Of a stretch of DNA of 16,341 nucleotides, positions 1 to 7,247 are shown piece by piece. The number at the start of each line of letters is the position of its first letter. The first letter of the stretch is position 1. The notes beneath the pieces were generated by a model. It was given only the letters and a program-made list of their open reading frames with translations, did no database searches and was not told where the DNA came from. The stretch lies in assembly GCA_046726955.1 (NCBI GenBank), contig JBKPBQ010000543.1, positions 1 to 16,341 of the forward strand, in the 5' to 3' direction. This DNA comes from CAVPGH01 sp046726955 (GTDB lineage: Bacteria > Acidobacteriota > Vicinamibacteria > Fen-336). The translations under genes were made by a program, and so were the position numbers.

Positions 1-1165
1 CCTCCTGCTCCGCCTGGAACCGCTTCACCGTGGGGAAGTCCTTCAGCAGGTGGGGGAACACCTCGCCGGGGACCCGCCGGCCGTCGGGCGTGCGGAGCAC
101 GTCCAGCCGTCGTCCCAGCACCCGGCGCAGCAGCGGCAGCCCGCGTCCGCACGGGCACGCGCCGAAGCCGGCCACGGCGCGGTCGCCGTTCGCGTAGCGC
201 ACGAACGGCATCCCGTAGTTGTAGAGGTCGGTGATCACGACCTGCCCTTCGGCCCCCGGCGCGGCGGGGCGCCCCTCGTCGTCGAGGACCTCGAGCAGGA
301 TCTGCTCGGCGTTGATGTGCAGGCCGTCGTGCCGGTCGCACTCCGCGGCGAGCAGCATGAACTCGCGCGAGCCGTACGTCTCGAAGACCGGCGCCCGGAA
401 CACCTCCTCGATGAGCTTCCGCTGGAAGTCGTGGAGCGCTTCCGCGCCCACGACGATCGTGCGCGGGGCGTGGGGCACGAGGCCGCGCTCGCGGAAGATG
501 CGGGCGAGGTCGTAGAGGGGGTTGGTGTAGGCGACGATCGCCTCCGGCCGTCGCCGCTGGATCTCCGCGTAGTACTCGAGCGCGGTCGTCTCGCTCAGGC
601 GGAAGGAGCTCAGGATCGTGCGCCGGTAGAGGCGGTCGTACAGCCACTGCTTGAGGCGGCGCCACCACGGCAGCGCTTCGAACGTCGTGCCCCAGAGGTG
701 GATCTGCTTGACGCCGGGCCCCGCGCCCGCCCACGAGTAGCCGCGGTGCCAGGCCGCCATGCGGCGGTCGTTGCTCGTGGTGTCGAGGTCGAACTGGAGC
801 GGGTCCCCCGTGGAGCCGCCCGTGGACTTGGCGAAGATCGGCGGCACGTTCCCCGTGGACCGCATGGCCATGCGGTTCTCGCGCACGCGGTGCCGGTCGA
901 TGATCGGCCAGCGACGGAAGTCCTCGAGCGAGCGCAAGGAGGCCGGATCGAGCCCTCGCGGCTCCCACTCGCGGCGGTAGTAGGGACAGGTGTCCCACGC
1001 GTGGCGCACGAGCCGCTGGAGCGCCGCCAGCTGGATGGCCGCGACCTCGGACTCGGGCAGCCACTGCGTGCGCTCGAGGTCGCGCCAGTACCGGAACGTG
1101 CCGCGCCGCTTCAGGCCCGACTCGAAGCCGGGGATGAGCACGTCACGGTAGAGACCCGCGATCAT
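1..1165 (-). CDS. CapK/PaaK-like adenylate-forming protein (phenylacetate-CoA ligase family), partial: C-terminus beyond left edge
   Basis: The frame is open from an ATG at 1165 to the left edge, giving 388 residues of a family usually about 430-460 long, so roughly the last 50-70 residues are missing. The phosphate-binding loop KSTGGSTGDP lies near residue 112, followed by the family's AYTNPLYDLAR, ETYGSREF and a late FVRYANGDRA segment with a small Cys cluster (CPCGRG). This places it in the ANL superfamily next to PaaK and capsule-locus CapK proteins. Family members adenylate a carboxylic acid and often pass it to CoA; the role of CapK-like members in polysaccharide loci is not established, and acyl activation for polymer decoration is only an inference. 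It is the last visible gene of the minus-strand operon, 70 nt after the glycosyltransferase stop. Its AGAGG ribosome site sits in a small inverted repeat (AGAGG-CA-CCTCT), which may damp initiation. Confidence 0.85.
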   Translation of the reverse strand, partial: MIAGLYRDVLIPGFESGLKRRGTFRYWRDLERTQWLPESEVAAIQLAALQRLVRHAWDTCPYYRREWEPRGLDPASLRSLEDFRRWPIIDRHRVRENRMAMRSTGNVPPIFAKSTGGSTGDPLQFDLDTTSNDRRMAAWHRGYSWAGAGPGVKQIHLWGTTFEALPWWRRLKQWLYDRLYRRTILSSFRLSETTALEYYAEIQRRRPEAIVAYTNPLYDLARIFRERGLVPHAPRTIVVGAEALHDFQRKLIEEVFRAPVFETYGSREFMLLAAECDRHDGLHINAEQILLEVLDDEGRPAAPGAEGQVVITDLYNYGMPFVRYANGDRAVAGFGACPCGRGLPLLRRVLGRRLDVLRTPDGRRVPGEVFPHLLKDFPTVKRFQAEQE

Positions 1166-1235
1166 CGAAGAGGTGCCTCTCGCCGGGGACGGCCAGCGTA
1201 CAGGCTCGAGCAAGTCGGCACAAACACGGGCGAGA

Positions 1236-2435
1236 TCACGCCGGGTCCGCGGTGCCGACGGCGCGTCCGGGATCGACGCGGCGGCGGCGAGCGTCGCGGA
1301 CGCGCAGCACGTTCCGTCCCACGTGCTCGATCCGGCTCTCCCACGTCTCGGCGCGCATGGCCTCGCTGCGGTCGCGCCGCGCCGCGGGCGAGTCCTCCGC
1401 GATCACGGTCGCGATCGCGTCCACGAACGCGTCGGGGCCGAGCGCTACCCGCCCCTGCCCCGCGGGAACGCGGCATTCCGGGATGTCGGTGGACACGACG
1501 GGAAGCCCGGCGCTCAGGTACTCGCGGAGCTTGATCGGGTTGACGTTCCGCGTCAGCTCGTTGATCCGGAACGGGCAGAGCCCGACAGCGAAGGCGCGCG
1601 CGTAGCCGGGCAGCTCCGCATAGGGCCGCCGCCCGAGGAGGTGGACGTTGGGCAGCGCGGCGAGCGCCGTCGTATCGACGTGCGCCCGGCCGATGAGCAC
1701 GAGCGACCAGTCGGGCCGCCGCCGCGCCACCTCGGCCAGGAGCTCGGTGTCGATCCAGGCCTCCAGCAGGCCGAAGAAGCCGAGCCGTGGCTCGGGGATC
1801 GCCGCCACGTCGGCGGGGACGACGGTCGAGGCGTCGAGAGCGCGAGCGAAGTGCTCGCGGTCGACGCCGTGGCTCACGAGGTGGGTCTCGGAGTTCAGGA
1901 GGCGGCGCCGCTCCTCGAGCAGGCGCGAGGTGGCGAAGACGATGTCGACCTTGGTGCAGAGCGTACGGTCCATCTCCGCGATCCGCGGGCCGTCCACGTG
2001 GGCGAACTCCGACCACTCGTCGGTGCAGTAGTAGACCGCGACGTCCTCCCCCAGCCGTCCCACGAAATCGCCGGCCGTGGGCACGAACGACCAGAGCTGG
2101 AACCGGTCCATGCCCAGCCGCCGTCGCAGGTGCTCGACGGTGGCGCGCAGGAGCACGCGGTTCAGCCGACGGAAGACGGGGCTGTGGGGGAACGGGAAGA
2201 CGAGCGGACTGAAGGTGAAGAGCCCCGGTGCGCTCTCGCGGGGACCCGCCGCGAACTCGCCGACCTTGCGGACGAGCTTGCGCAGGTCGCGCGCGGCGAG
2301 GCTCGGGCTCCGCGTGGAGATGGAGTTCAGCCAGAGCACGCGGTTGTCCCGCGCGATCAGCTTCATCACGTGGTTGTTGCTCGTCGGGTCCTCGGACCAG
2401 TCCTTGGCGAAGCAGACGATGTTCTCGCCCCGCAT
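1236..2435 (-). CDS. Glycosyltransferase, GT4/GT1-like (GT-B fold), 399 aa
   Basis: This is a retaining-type GT-B glycosyltransferase expected to add one sugar to a lipid-linked repeat unit at the cytoplasmic face. The N-terminus (NIVCFAKDWSEDPTSNNHVM, residues 5-24) resembles TuaH-like enzymes of teichuronic acid and EPS loci. The C-terminal nucleotide-sugar half starts near residue 217 (RLGFFGLL) and carries VSHGVD (187-192) and NVNPIKLREYLSAGLPVVS (297-315), where the usual E-x7-E region is represented by K302/E305. The frame extends further upstream, but the family N-terminus begins at MRGEN; that ATG overlaps the stop of the upstream deacetylase gene by one base (TGATG), which indicates translational coupling. 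Donor and acceptor cannot be told from sequence. The basic tail after residue 378 is not conserved in type. Confidence 0.9.
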   Translation of the reverse strand: MRGENIVCFAKDWSEDPTSNNHVMKLIARDNRVLWLNSISTRSPSLAARDLRKLVRKVGEFAAGPRESAPGLFTFSPLVFPFPHSPVFRRLNRVLLRATVEHLRRRLGMDRFQLWSFVPTAGDFVGRLGEDVAVYYCTDEWSEFAHVDGPRIAEMDRTLCTKVDIVFATSRLLEERRRLLNSETHLVSHGVDREHFARALDASTVVPADVAAIPEPRLGFFGLLEAWIDTELLAEVARRRPDWSLVLIGRAHVDTTALAALPNVHLLGRRPYAELPGYARAFAVGLCPFRINELTRNVNPIKLREYLSAGLPVVSTDIPECRVPAGQGRVALGPDAFVDAIATVIAEDSPAARRDRSEAMRAETWESRIEHVGRNVLRVRDARRRRVDPGRAVGTADPA

Positions 2436-3481
2436 CACCCGCGTCCCGCGGCCAGCCGCTTGCCCAGCTGCTCGACGTGCCGCGCCATCCGCAGCAGCGT
2501 CCGCCCGCGCGGGTGGACCTCTGTCCGCGACGTCGGCCGCTCTCCGCGGGCGAGGCGCCGGGCCAGCGTGCCGACCGCCTCGACCTCGAAGCTTCCACGG
2601 TTGGCGTCGAGGAAGCGCAGGACGGTGCGGAGCCGCTCGATGTTGCGCGCGTTCGGCCGGCCGCGGCGCGACGCCGTGGAGTCGAGGTGCGAGAACTCGA
2701 AGGAGTGCGTCACGATCGTGGCGTGCCCGATGCCGAGGGCTCGGGCCTGCTCCAGGGCGTCGATCGTCTCCCGCGCGGAGACGGCGGCGATCTGCAGGTG
2801 CCGGTAGCGTCCTCCGCCCTCGGACAGGCACGTGATCGGCAGCTCCCAGACTCCGGGAGTGTCGGTGGCGAAGAGATCGGGGACGGGCCGATCCAGGCGC
2901 ATCCGGCAGTTCCGCTCGAAGTAGCAGGGATTGTAGCTGCTGCTCAGCACGAGCCCCGCCCGGCCGAGTGCCGGCCAGGTGCGGTTGTCCGCTCCGAAGT
3001 TGCCAGCGCGGAACGCCGTGATCGAGTCACGGGGAACGCCGGCGGCCGCGAGCAGGGCGAGCCCCTCGCCGAGCAGGCGCGCCTGCTCGTCCTCCGTGTA
3101 GCTCGCGAGGTCGTCCGGAGCCGGCGCCTCACCCCGGCTCAGCCAGAGCGGCCGCGCCTGCACCGGGTGGGCGTGGAGCTGCACGTCGTGCCCGCGATCG
3201 AGGAGCGTCCTGCAGGCCTCGGCGAACGCCTGAGCGCCGAAGTGTGCCGAGCCGAAGGGCTCGACGAAGAACGTCCCCGGGAAGCGGTAGCGCTCGAGCT
3301 CGGAGGCGATGAAGCCGATCCCGAGCTCCTGCGGCTGGTTCGCGAACCGGCAGAAGACGCGAAGGTCGTAGCCCGCCGCGGGCAGCACCCCGCCCCGCGC
3401 CCGCCGCTCCTCGCGGCACTCCACGTCGACGGTGACGTAGACACGTGTGCGAACGCTCGACGCGACGTCGGCCTCCCCCAT
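2435..3481 (-). CDS. NodB-fold polysaccharide deacetylase-like protein, 348 aa
   Basis: A carbohydrate esterase family 4-like protein, probably removing acetyl groups from a polymer or precursor. Visible motifs are VTVDVE (16-21, motif 1, with D-x-E instead of the usual DD), TFFVEPFGSAHF (70-81), the metal-site-like QLHAHP (101-106), FRAGNF (157-162, motif 3) and VTHSFEF (257-263, motif 5 His). All polar catalytic positions appear filled, so it may be active, in contrast to the fused domain at 9680. There is no signal peptide, so a cytoplasmic site is likely. The start codon abuts the wecB stop (TAG immediately followed by ATG), and the end overlaps the glycosyltransferase start, so it is mid-operon. 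An adjacent 2-epimerase and deacetylase suggest N-acetylhexosamine chemistry, but the exact substrate is unknown. Confidence 0.85.
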   Translation of the reverse strand: MGEADVASSVRTRVYVTVDVECREERRARGGVLPAAGYDLRVFCRFANQPQELGIGFIASELERYRFPGTFFVEPFGSAHFGAQAFAEACRTLLDRGHDVQLHAHPVQARPLWLSRGEAPAPDDLASYTEDEQARLLGEGLALLAAAGVPRDSITAFRAGNFGADNRTWPALGRAGLVLSSSYNPCYFERNCRMRLDRPVPDLFATDTPGVWELPITCLSEGGGRYRHLQIAAVSARETIDALEQARALGIGHATIVTHSFEFSHLDSTASRRGRPNARNIERLRTVLRFLDANRGSFEVEAVGTLARRLARGERPTSRTEVHPRGRTLLRMARHVEQLGKRLAAGRG

Positions 3482-4663
3482 CTACCGTCCGGCACCCGCC
3501 GAGAGGCCGTCCGCCGCCGCGGCGCGGCCGAAGACGGCGCCGAGGACGTCCGCGATCCGCACGGCGGCCCGGCCGTCCCAGAGCGCGGGGACGGGGCGGG
3601 ACTCGCGCGGGCGGGCGGCCTCCGCGTAGGCGGCGAGGATCGACGAACGCGAGACTCCGCCGAGGTGGTTGGTGCCCTGGCTGATCGTGACGGGACGCTC
3701 CGTGTTCTCGCGGAGCGTGACGCAGGGAACGCCCAGCACCGTCGTCTCCTCCTGCACGCCGCCGGAGTCGGTGAGGACGACGCGCGCCGCCGCCGTCAGC
3801 CTCAGGAACTCGAGGTAGCCGAGGGGCTCGATGATCCGCCACCGCGCGGGGTCGAGCTCGAAGGAGGCGTCGGCGAGGCGGGCGCGCGTCCGCGGGTGCA
3901 CCGGGAATACCAGGGGAAGCGAGCGCGCGATCTCGTCCAGCGCGGCCACGAGCGCGCCGAGCGCGCGCGGGTCGTCCACGTTGGCCGGGCGGTGGAGCGT
4001 GACGAGGCCGTACGACTTCTCCGCGAGGCCGAGGTCCGCGAGGACGGTGGTGGCCGCCGCCCGGTCGCGGGCGGCGAGCAGCGTGTCGATCATCACGTTG
4101 CCGACGAAGTGGATCCGCTCCTCGGGAACGCCCTCCGCGCGGAGGTTCTTCACCCCGTCGGGCTCCGAGGCGAACAGCACGTCGCTGATCGCGTCCGTGA
4201 GGCGGCGGTTCAGCTCCTCCGGCATGTCGTTGTCGAAGCTGCGTAGCCCCGCCTCCACGTGGATCACCAGGGGCCGCGTCCGCTCCCCGAGCGCGCAGCG
4301 GAAGCTCTCGGCGAGCGTGTACTTCGCGGCCACGAGCGCGCACGCGATCGTGGAGTTCACGTCCCCCACCACGAGGACGCCGTACGGCTGCTCGCTCGCG
4401 ACCACGGGCTCGAAGCGCCGCATGATCTCGGCGGTCTGGGCGGCGTGCGAGCCGGATCCCACGGCGAGCTCCACGTCCGGCCGCGGGATCCCCAGGTCGT
4501 CGAAGAACACGCGTGAGAGCTTCTCGTCGTAGTGCTGGCCGGTGTGCACGAGACGCGGCTCGAGACCGGGATGGGCGCCGAGCGCGCGCACCACAGGCGC
4601 GATCTTGATGAAGTTCGGTCGCGCGCCGGCCACGCACAGGATCTTCGCGGGCACGACGATCAC
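3482..4663 (-). CDS. wecB: UDP-N-acetylglucosamine 2-epimerase, non-hydrolysing (WecB type), 393 aa
   Basis: Interconverts UDP-GlcNAc and UDP-ManNAc in the cytoplasm, supplying a ManNAc-type precursor. The GT-B-like family signatures are complete: GARPNFIKIAPV (13-24), HTGQHYD (40-46), GDVNST (100-105), HVEAGLRSFD (135-144), MPEELNR (147-153), TLHRPANVD (222-230), PVHPRT (254-259), DSGGVQEE (299-306) and RENTERP (318-324). D101, E137, E150 and H224 match the catalytic set known from E. coli WecB by motif. The length is normal for the family. No UDP-ManNAc dehydrogenase (WecC) is in view. The listed start is a GTG with no Shine-Dalgarno upstream; a second GTG nine bases on (4654) could be used instead, see the promoter-like element at 4662-4672. 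It lies 27 nt after the methyltransferase stop. Confidence 0.95.
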   Translation of the reverse strand: MIVVPAKILCVAGARPNFIKIAPVVRALGAHPGLEPRLVHTGQHYDEKLSRVFFDDLGIPRPDVELAVGSGSHAAQTAEIMRRFEPVVASEQPYGVLVVGDVNSTIACALVAAKYTLAESFRCALGERTRPLVIHVEAGLRSFDNDMPEELNRRLTDAISDVLFASEPDGVKNLRAEGVPEERIHFVGNVMIDTLLAARDRAAATTVLADLGLAEKSYGLVTLHRPANVDDPRALGALVAALDEIARSLPLVFPVHPRTRARLADASFELDPARWRIIEPLGYLEFLRLTAAARVVLTDSGGVQEETTVLGVPCVTLRENTERPVTISQGTNHLGGVSRSSILAAYAEAARPRESRPVPALWDGRAAVRIADVLGAVFGRAAAADGLSAGAGR

Positions 4664-4672
4664 GCTAGCACA
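4662..4672 (-). promoter_or_regulatory. Possible internal extended -10 promoter ahead of wecB
   Basis: The minus strand reads TGTGCTAGCGT directly before the wecB start. Nine bases (TGTGCTAGC) are identical to the -10 region proposed for the divergent plus-strand promoter (5767-5775). If TAGCGT is a -10, transcription would start seven bases later, at the GTG at 4654, giving a leaderless wecB message. The gap also lacks a ribosome-binding site. I see no -35 match, so this rests on the shared 9-mer and the spacing only. Confidence 0.25.
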
Positions 4673-4690
4673 GTTCGTCGGGCGCGCGCC

Positions 4691-5617
4691 TCAGGACGCG
4701 GGCGTCGTCCGGGCCACGAAGTCGACGCTCGTCACCGCGAGCTCGGCCACGCTCAGCCGGGCGAACTCGGGCGCCACGGTGAAGCGGGAGAGGGCCTCGA
4801 GGCTCCCCGCGCGGGTCGCGGTGCGGACCGTCACGGGCTCGAAGCCGCCCTCGCGGACGAGATCCAGGATGTCGCGGGCGCGCAGCCGGTTCTGGAAGTG
4901 GATGTCGTTGTTCCAGCGCGTCCACTCCGCCTCGCTGTACCGCAGGTAGTTCACGAAGCTGATGCGGCGGTCGAAGTGCGCGTAGTGGTCGTTGCAGGCG
5001 ACGCAGTGCGCGACGATGCCTCCGGGCCTGAGGATCCGCCGCGCCTCGGCCAGGAGCTCGCGGATGCCGTCGGGCGGCACGTGCTCGAGAACGCTGTTCG
5101 AGTAGACGAGGTCGACCGAGCGCGCGGCGAGCCCCGTGCGCGCCGCGTCCGCGGGTGCGCGGTAGTCGATTCGCGCCTTCGCGAGGAGCTCTCCGACCTC
5201 GCGCGCTTCCCCGAGCGACCGCCAATCCTCCTGCAGCTCCGGGAGGCCGCGGCCCGTGGCCTCGGCGAGCGCGGGGAGATGGCCACCCAGCGACGCGACG
5301 ACCCTCCGGGTCAGCGAAGGCGAGAGGTGCCGCGTCCGGTCGAAGGTCGCGCAGCGGCCCACCCCCGCGAGCGAGAAGCAGAGCGGCAGCGTGGGATGCC
5401 AGCCGGTGCCCACCTCCAGGATCTCCGCGCCCCGCAGCGAGAAGCCGGACTCCCCGAGGAGCCCGTTCAGCGAGACCCAGTCGCTGACCTTGGTGGCGAC
5501 GTTCGCGTCCAGCGAGCGCAGCTCGCCGATCGTTCCCTGGAGCCGGTCGTTCAGCCACTCGCCGCCGGGAGTGCGGCTCAGCACGTTCTGGATGATTCCC
5601 TTGACCCGCCAGTCCAT
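4691..5617 (-). CDS. Class I SAM-dependent methyltransferase, 308 aa
   Basis: A Rossmann-fold methyltransferase, likely methylating a sugar or other small acceptor in the polysaccharide pathway. The SAM-binding loop is EVGTGWHP (68-75), the acidic end of strand beta-2 is FDRT (92-95), and the motif IV/post region is DLVYSNSVLEHVPP (169-182), followed by RRILRPGGIVAH (193-204). The region CNDHYAHFDRRISFVNYLRY (208-227) is typical of glycan-locus methyltransferases of this subgroup. The ATG is preceded by GAGGA seven bases upstream, the best ribosome site of this operon. It is the first gene of the minus-strand operon and faces the divergent intergenic region. The acceptor (O, N or C position) cannot be inferred. 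Confidence 0.88.
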   Translation of the reverse strand: MDWRVKGIIQNVLSRTPGGEWLNDRLQGTIGELRSLDANVATKVSDWVSLNGLLGESGFSLRGAEILEVGTGWHPTLPLCFSLAGVGRCATFDRTRHLSPSLTRRVVASLGGHLPALAEATGRGLPELQEDWRSLGEAREVGELLAKARIDYRAPADAARTGLAARSVDLVYSNSVLEHVPPDGIRELLAEARRILRPGGIVAHCVACNDHYAHFDRRISFVNYLRYSEAEWTRWNNDIHFQNRLRARDILDLVREGGFEPVTVRTATRAGSLEALSRFTVAPEFARLSVAELAVTSVDFVARTTPAS

Positions 5618-5747
5618 CCGCTATCCTCGGAGCGTCGCTGCGTGGATCCTAGAGACTACCGTATCCGCCGGCCGGCGCGCCGCGGGCGCGGCGACGATCC
5701 TCCGGCGCTTCTCGCTTTTCGGTCTCTCGACGCCGCCGGGCATTTTC

Positions 5748-5777
5748 TTGCTGCGTCCGAGGACTTTGTGCTAGCTT
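5748..5777 (+). promoter_or_regulatory. Candidate sigma-70-type promoter for the plus-strand operon
   Basis: TTGCTG (5748-5753) and TAGCTT (5772-5777) are separated by 18 nt, with an extended-type TG ahead of the -10 (TGTGCTAGCTT, 5767-5777). The element sits in the most AT-containing part of the region. It would start transcription near 5784-5786 and leave a leader of about 210-270 nt. Both hexamers are only partial matches to the E. coli consensus. Confidence 0.45.
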
Positions 5778-5781
5778 CGAC

Positions 5782-5805
5782 GGAACGAAGGGATCTCATC
5801 GTTCC
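5782..5805 (+). repeat. Perfect 7-bp inverted repeat at the predicted transcript 5' end
   Basis: GGAACGA (5782-5788) pairs exactly with TCGTTCC (5799-5805) around a 10-nt loop. The position, right at the predicted start site, suggests either a 5' stabilising hairpin in the RNA or an operator in the DNA. Confidence 0.5.
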
Positions 5806-5806
5806 C

Positions 5807-5820
5807 GAGGCCATGGCCTC
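5807..5820. repeat. Perfect 14-nt palindrome GAGGCCATGGCCTC
   Basis: The two 7-base halves are exact reverse complements, and the palindrome lies one base after the preceding hairpin. It could be a dimeric regulator operator just downstream of the start site. The ATG in its centre has no ribosome site and opens no credible gene. Confidence 0.5.
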
Positions 5821-5980
5821 CCTCCCCGTGGTGAGCCAACGCAGTTCCGGTGGCAAACCCTTGAGGCCCTGGACGCGCGACGAGTGCCGTCTCGGCTTCG
5901 GCTGCCCTCGCGCACGGCCCTTCGTGGAAGGCTCGACCGCTTCGCGTCCCGGACGGCGGGGAAGCGGGCCGATCGGATCG

Positions 5981-5992
5981 AAGGAAGGAAGG
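5981..5992 (+). promoter_or_regulatory. Strong ribosome-binding site supporting the GTG start at 5994
   Basis: AAGGAAGGAAGG is three overlapping Shine-Dalgarno-like units. An AAGGAAGG unit ends five bases before the GTG at 5994. This is the strongest such signal in the window and favours the longer form of the glycosyltransferase, although family similarity only begins at about residue 21 of that form. Confidence 0.55.
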
Positions 5993-5993
5993 C

Positions 5994-7247
5994 GTGGGGT
6001 GGGCTTCGATCATCGCGTCAGGCGATCGGCCGCTTGCAGGTAGCGTGGCGCCCGTGCGACTGCTGCTCCTGACCACGGTGTTCCCGACACCGTTCGAGCC
6101 GGCCAAGGGTCCCTTCAACCTCGGGCTCGTCCGCGCCCTCGCCGCCGCCGGCCACGAGGTCCGTGTCGTCGCCCCGGTACCCTGGACGGTCGCCGTCGGG
6201 CTCGCCGCGCCGACGGCGGGTCGCCCCGAAGACGCCCGGGTGCCCTCGGACCTCGCCGTCTTCCCCACCTACTACTTCCCCCCGCGCGTGCTGCGCGGCC
6301 GCTACGGCTCGTTCCTGTGGCTGTCCGTTCGCCGTACCGTCGAAGGCCTGCTCGAGACGCTGCGGCCCGATGCCGTGCTCGGCTACTGGGCCCATCCCGA
6401 CGGCGAAGCCGCGGTGCGGGCGGCGGCGGCCGCGCACGTGCCCGCGCTCGTGATCGTGGGAGGTTCGGACGTGCTCCTCCTCGCGCGGGAGCCGGCGAGA
6501 CGGCGCCACGTGCTCCGGGTCCTCCACTCTGCGGATGCGGTGCTGCCCGTAGGGGCGGACCTCCGCCGCCGGCTGGTGGAGATGGGGTTGCCCGGCGAGC
6601 GCCTGCACGTCCTCCAGCGGGGCGTCGACGAGTCGATCTTCCATCCCGGCGAGACCGCCGCGTCGCGGCAGCGGCTCGGGCTGGAGACTCGGGGAGCGCT
6701 CGTCGTCTGGGTGGGACGGATGGTCCCCGTCAAGGGGGTCGACGTGCTCCTCGAAGCATGCCGTCTCCTCCGCGACCAGGGAGTCGAGTTCCGGCTCGCC
6801 CTCGTCGGCGACGGCCCGCTGCGCCGCAACCTCGAGACGCGCGTGTCCTCACTCGGCCTCGACGGCCGCGTCGTGTTCGCGGGCAGCGTCGCCCACGAGA
6901 AGCTCGGCGACTGGTACCGGGCGGGCGACGTCACCGTGCTGCCGAGCCGCTCGGAGGGCATCCCCAACGTCCTCCTCGAGTCCCTGGCCTGCGGCCGGCG
7001 CTTCGTGGCGAGCCGCGTGGGCAGCGTGGGCGAGCTGACCGACGACCCGCAGGACCTCGTCGAGCCGGGCGACGCCTCTGAGCTCGCCGCGGCCTTGCGC
7101 CGGGCCCTGGAATCGCCGCGGCCGGCGCGGGTTCCCCCGGGCCGGCTCAGCTGGGCGAGCGCCGTCGAAACCGTCGCTTCCGTCGTGGAGGCGGCCCGCC
7201 AGGGCGGCCTGCGCTCCGCCGCGAGTGTCGGAGAGAGCACCTCGTGA
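5994..7247 (+). CDS. Glycosyltransferase, GT4 family (GT-B fold), 417 aa
   Basis: A retaining glycosyltransferase of EPS/teichuronic type (TuaC-like), probably extending the lipid-linked repeat unit. The N-terminal domain begins with VRLLLLTTVFPTPFEPAKG (21-39) and HEVRVVAPVPW (54-64), with GGSD (156-159) at the domain core. The C-terminal sugar-nucleotide domain has VGRMVPVKG (240-248), LVGDGPLRRNLE (270-281) and EGIPNVLLESLACG (321-334), the E-x7-E motif with E321/E329. Three GTG starts are possible: 5994, 6045 and 6054. The first has the superb ribosome site but adds a 20-residue extension (MGWASIIASGDRPLAGSVAP) that does not look like the family; the third matches the usual family start. 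It is the first gene of the plus-strand operon; its stop overlaps the next GTG. Confidence 0.92.
   Translation: MGWASIIASGDRPLAGSVAPVRLLLLTTVFPTPFEPAKGPFNLGLVRALAAAGHEVRVVAPVPWTVAVGLAAPTAGRPEDARVPSDLAVFPTYYFPPRVLRGRYGSFLWLSVRRTVEGLLETLRPDAVLGYWAHPDGEAAVRAAAAAHVPALVIVGGSDVLLLAREPARRRHVLRVLHSADAVLPVGADLRRRLVEMGLPGERLHVLQRGVDESIFHPGETAASRQRLGLETRGALVVWVGRMVPVKGVDVLLEACRLLRDQGVEFRLALVGDGPLRRNLETRVSSLGLDGRVVFAGSVAHEKLGDWYRAGDVTVLPSRSEGIPNVLLESLACGRRFVASRVGSVGELTDDPQDLVEPGDASELAAALRRALESPRPARVPPGRLSWASAVETVASVVEAARQGGLRSAASVGESTS
6036..6046 (+). promoter_or_regulatory. ops-like element (GGTAGCGT core)
   Basis: GCAGGTAGCGT matches the enterobacterial ops/JUMPstart element GGCGGTAGCGT at 9 of 11 positions, including the whole 3' core GGTAGCGT. 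In enterobacteria ops pauses RNA polymerase and recruits the NusG paralogue RfaH to long capsule and LPS operons. It lies at the very head of an EPS operon, inside the longer form of the glycosyltransferase frame but upstream of the 6054 start. No NusG paralogue gene is in the window, so function is inferred from match and position. Confidence 0.3.

Larger units (their letters stand above)
5618..5993. other. Divergent intergenic region between the two operons
   Basis: A 376-nt stretch with no convincing gene: open frames across it lack ribosome sites and family features. It is locally less GC-rich around 5710-5800, where T-runs and a candidate plus-strand promoter lie. It contains two perfect inverted repeats (5782-5805 and 5807-5820) and a purine-rich ribosome site (5981-5992). 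I found no clear minus-strand promoter, although TAGTCT near 5656 on that strand would be an acceptable -10 without a -35. Confidence 0.7.

Noticed and set aside
2436..2831. N-terminal extension of the glycosyltransferase at 1236-2435
   Set aside because: The upstream in-frame stretch is Arg/Ala/Pro-rich shadow of the deacetylase gene; the TGATG overlap and the family N-terminus at MRGEN mark the true start.
1173..6043. Long plus-strand frames (for example 1173-2807, 2228-4246 and 4532-6043) opposite the left operon
   Set aside because: They are shadows of minus-strand genes with clear family motifs and overlapped start/stop codons.
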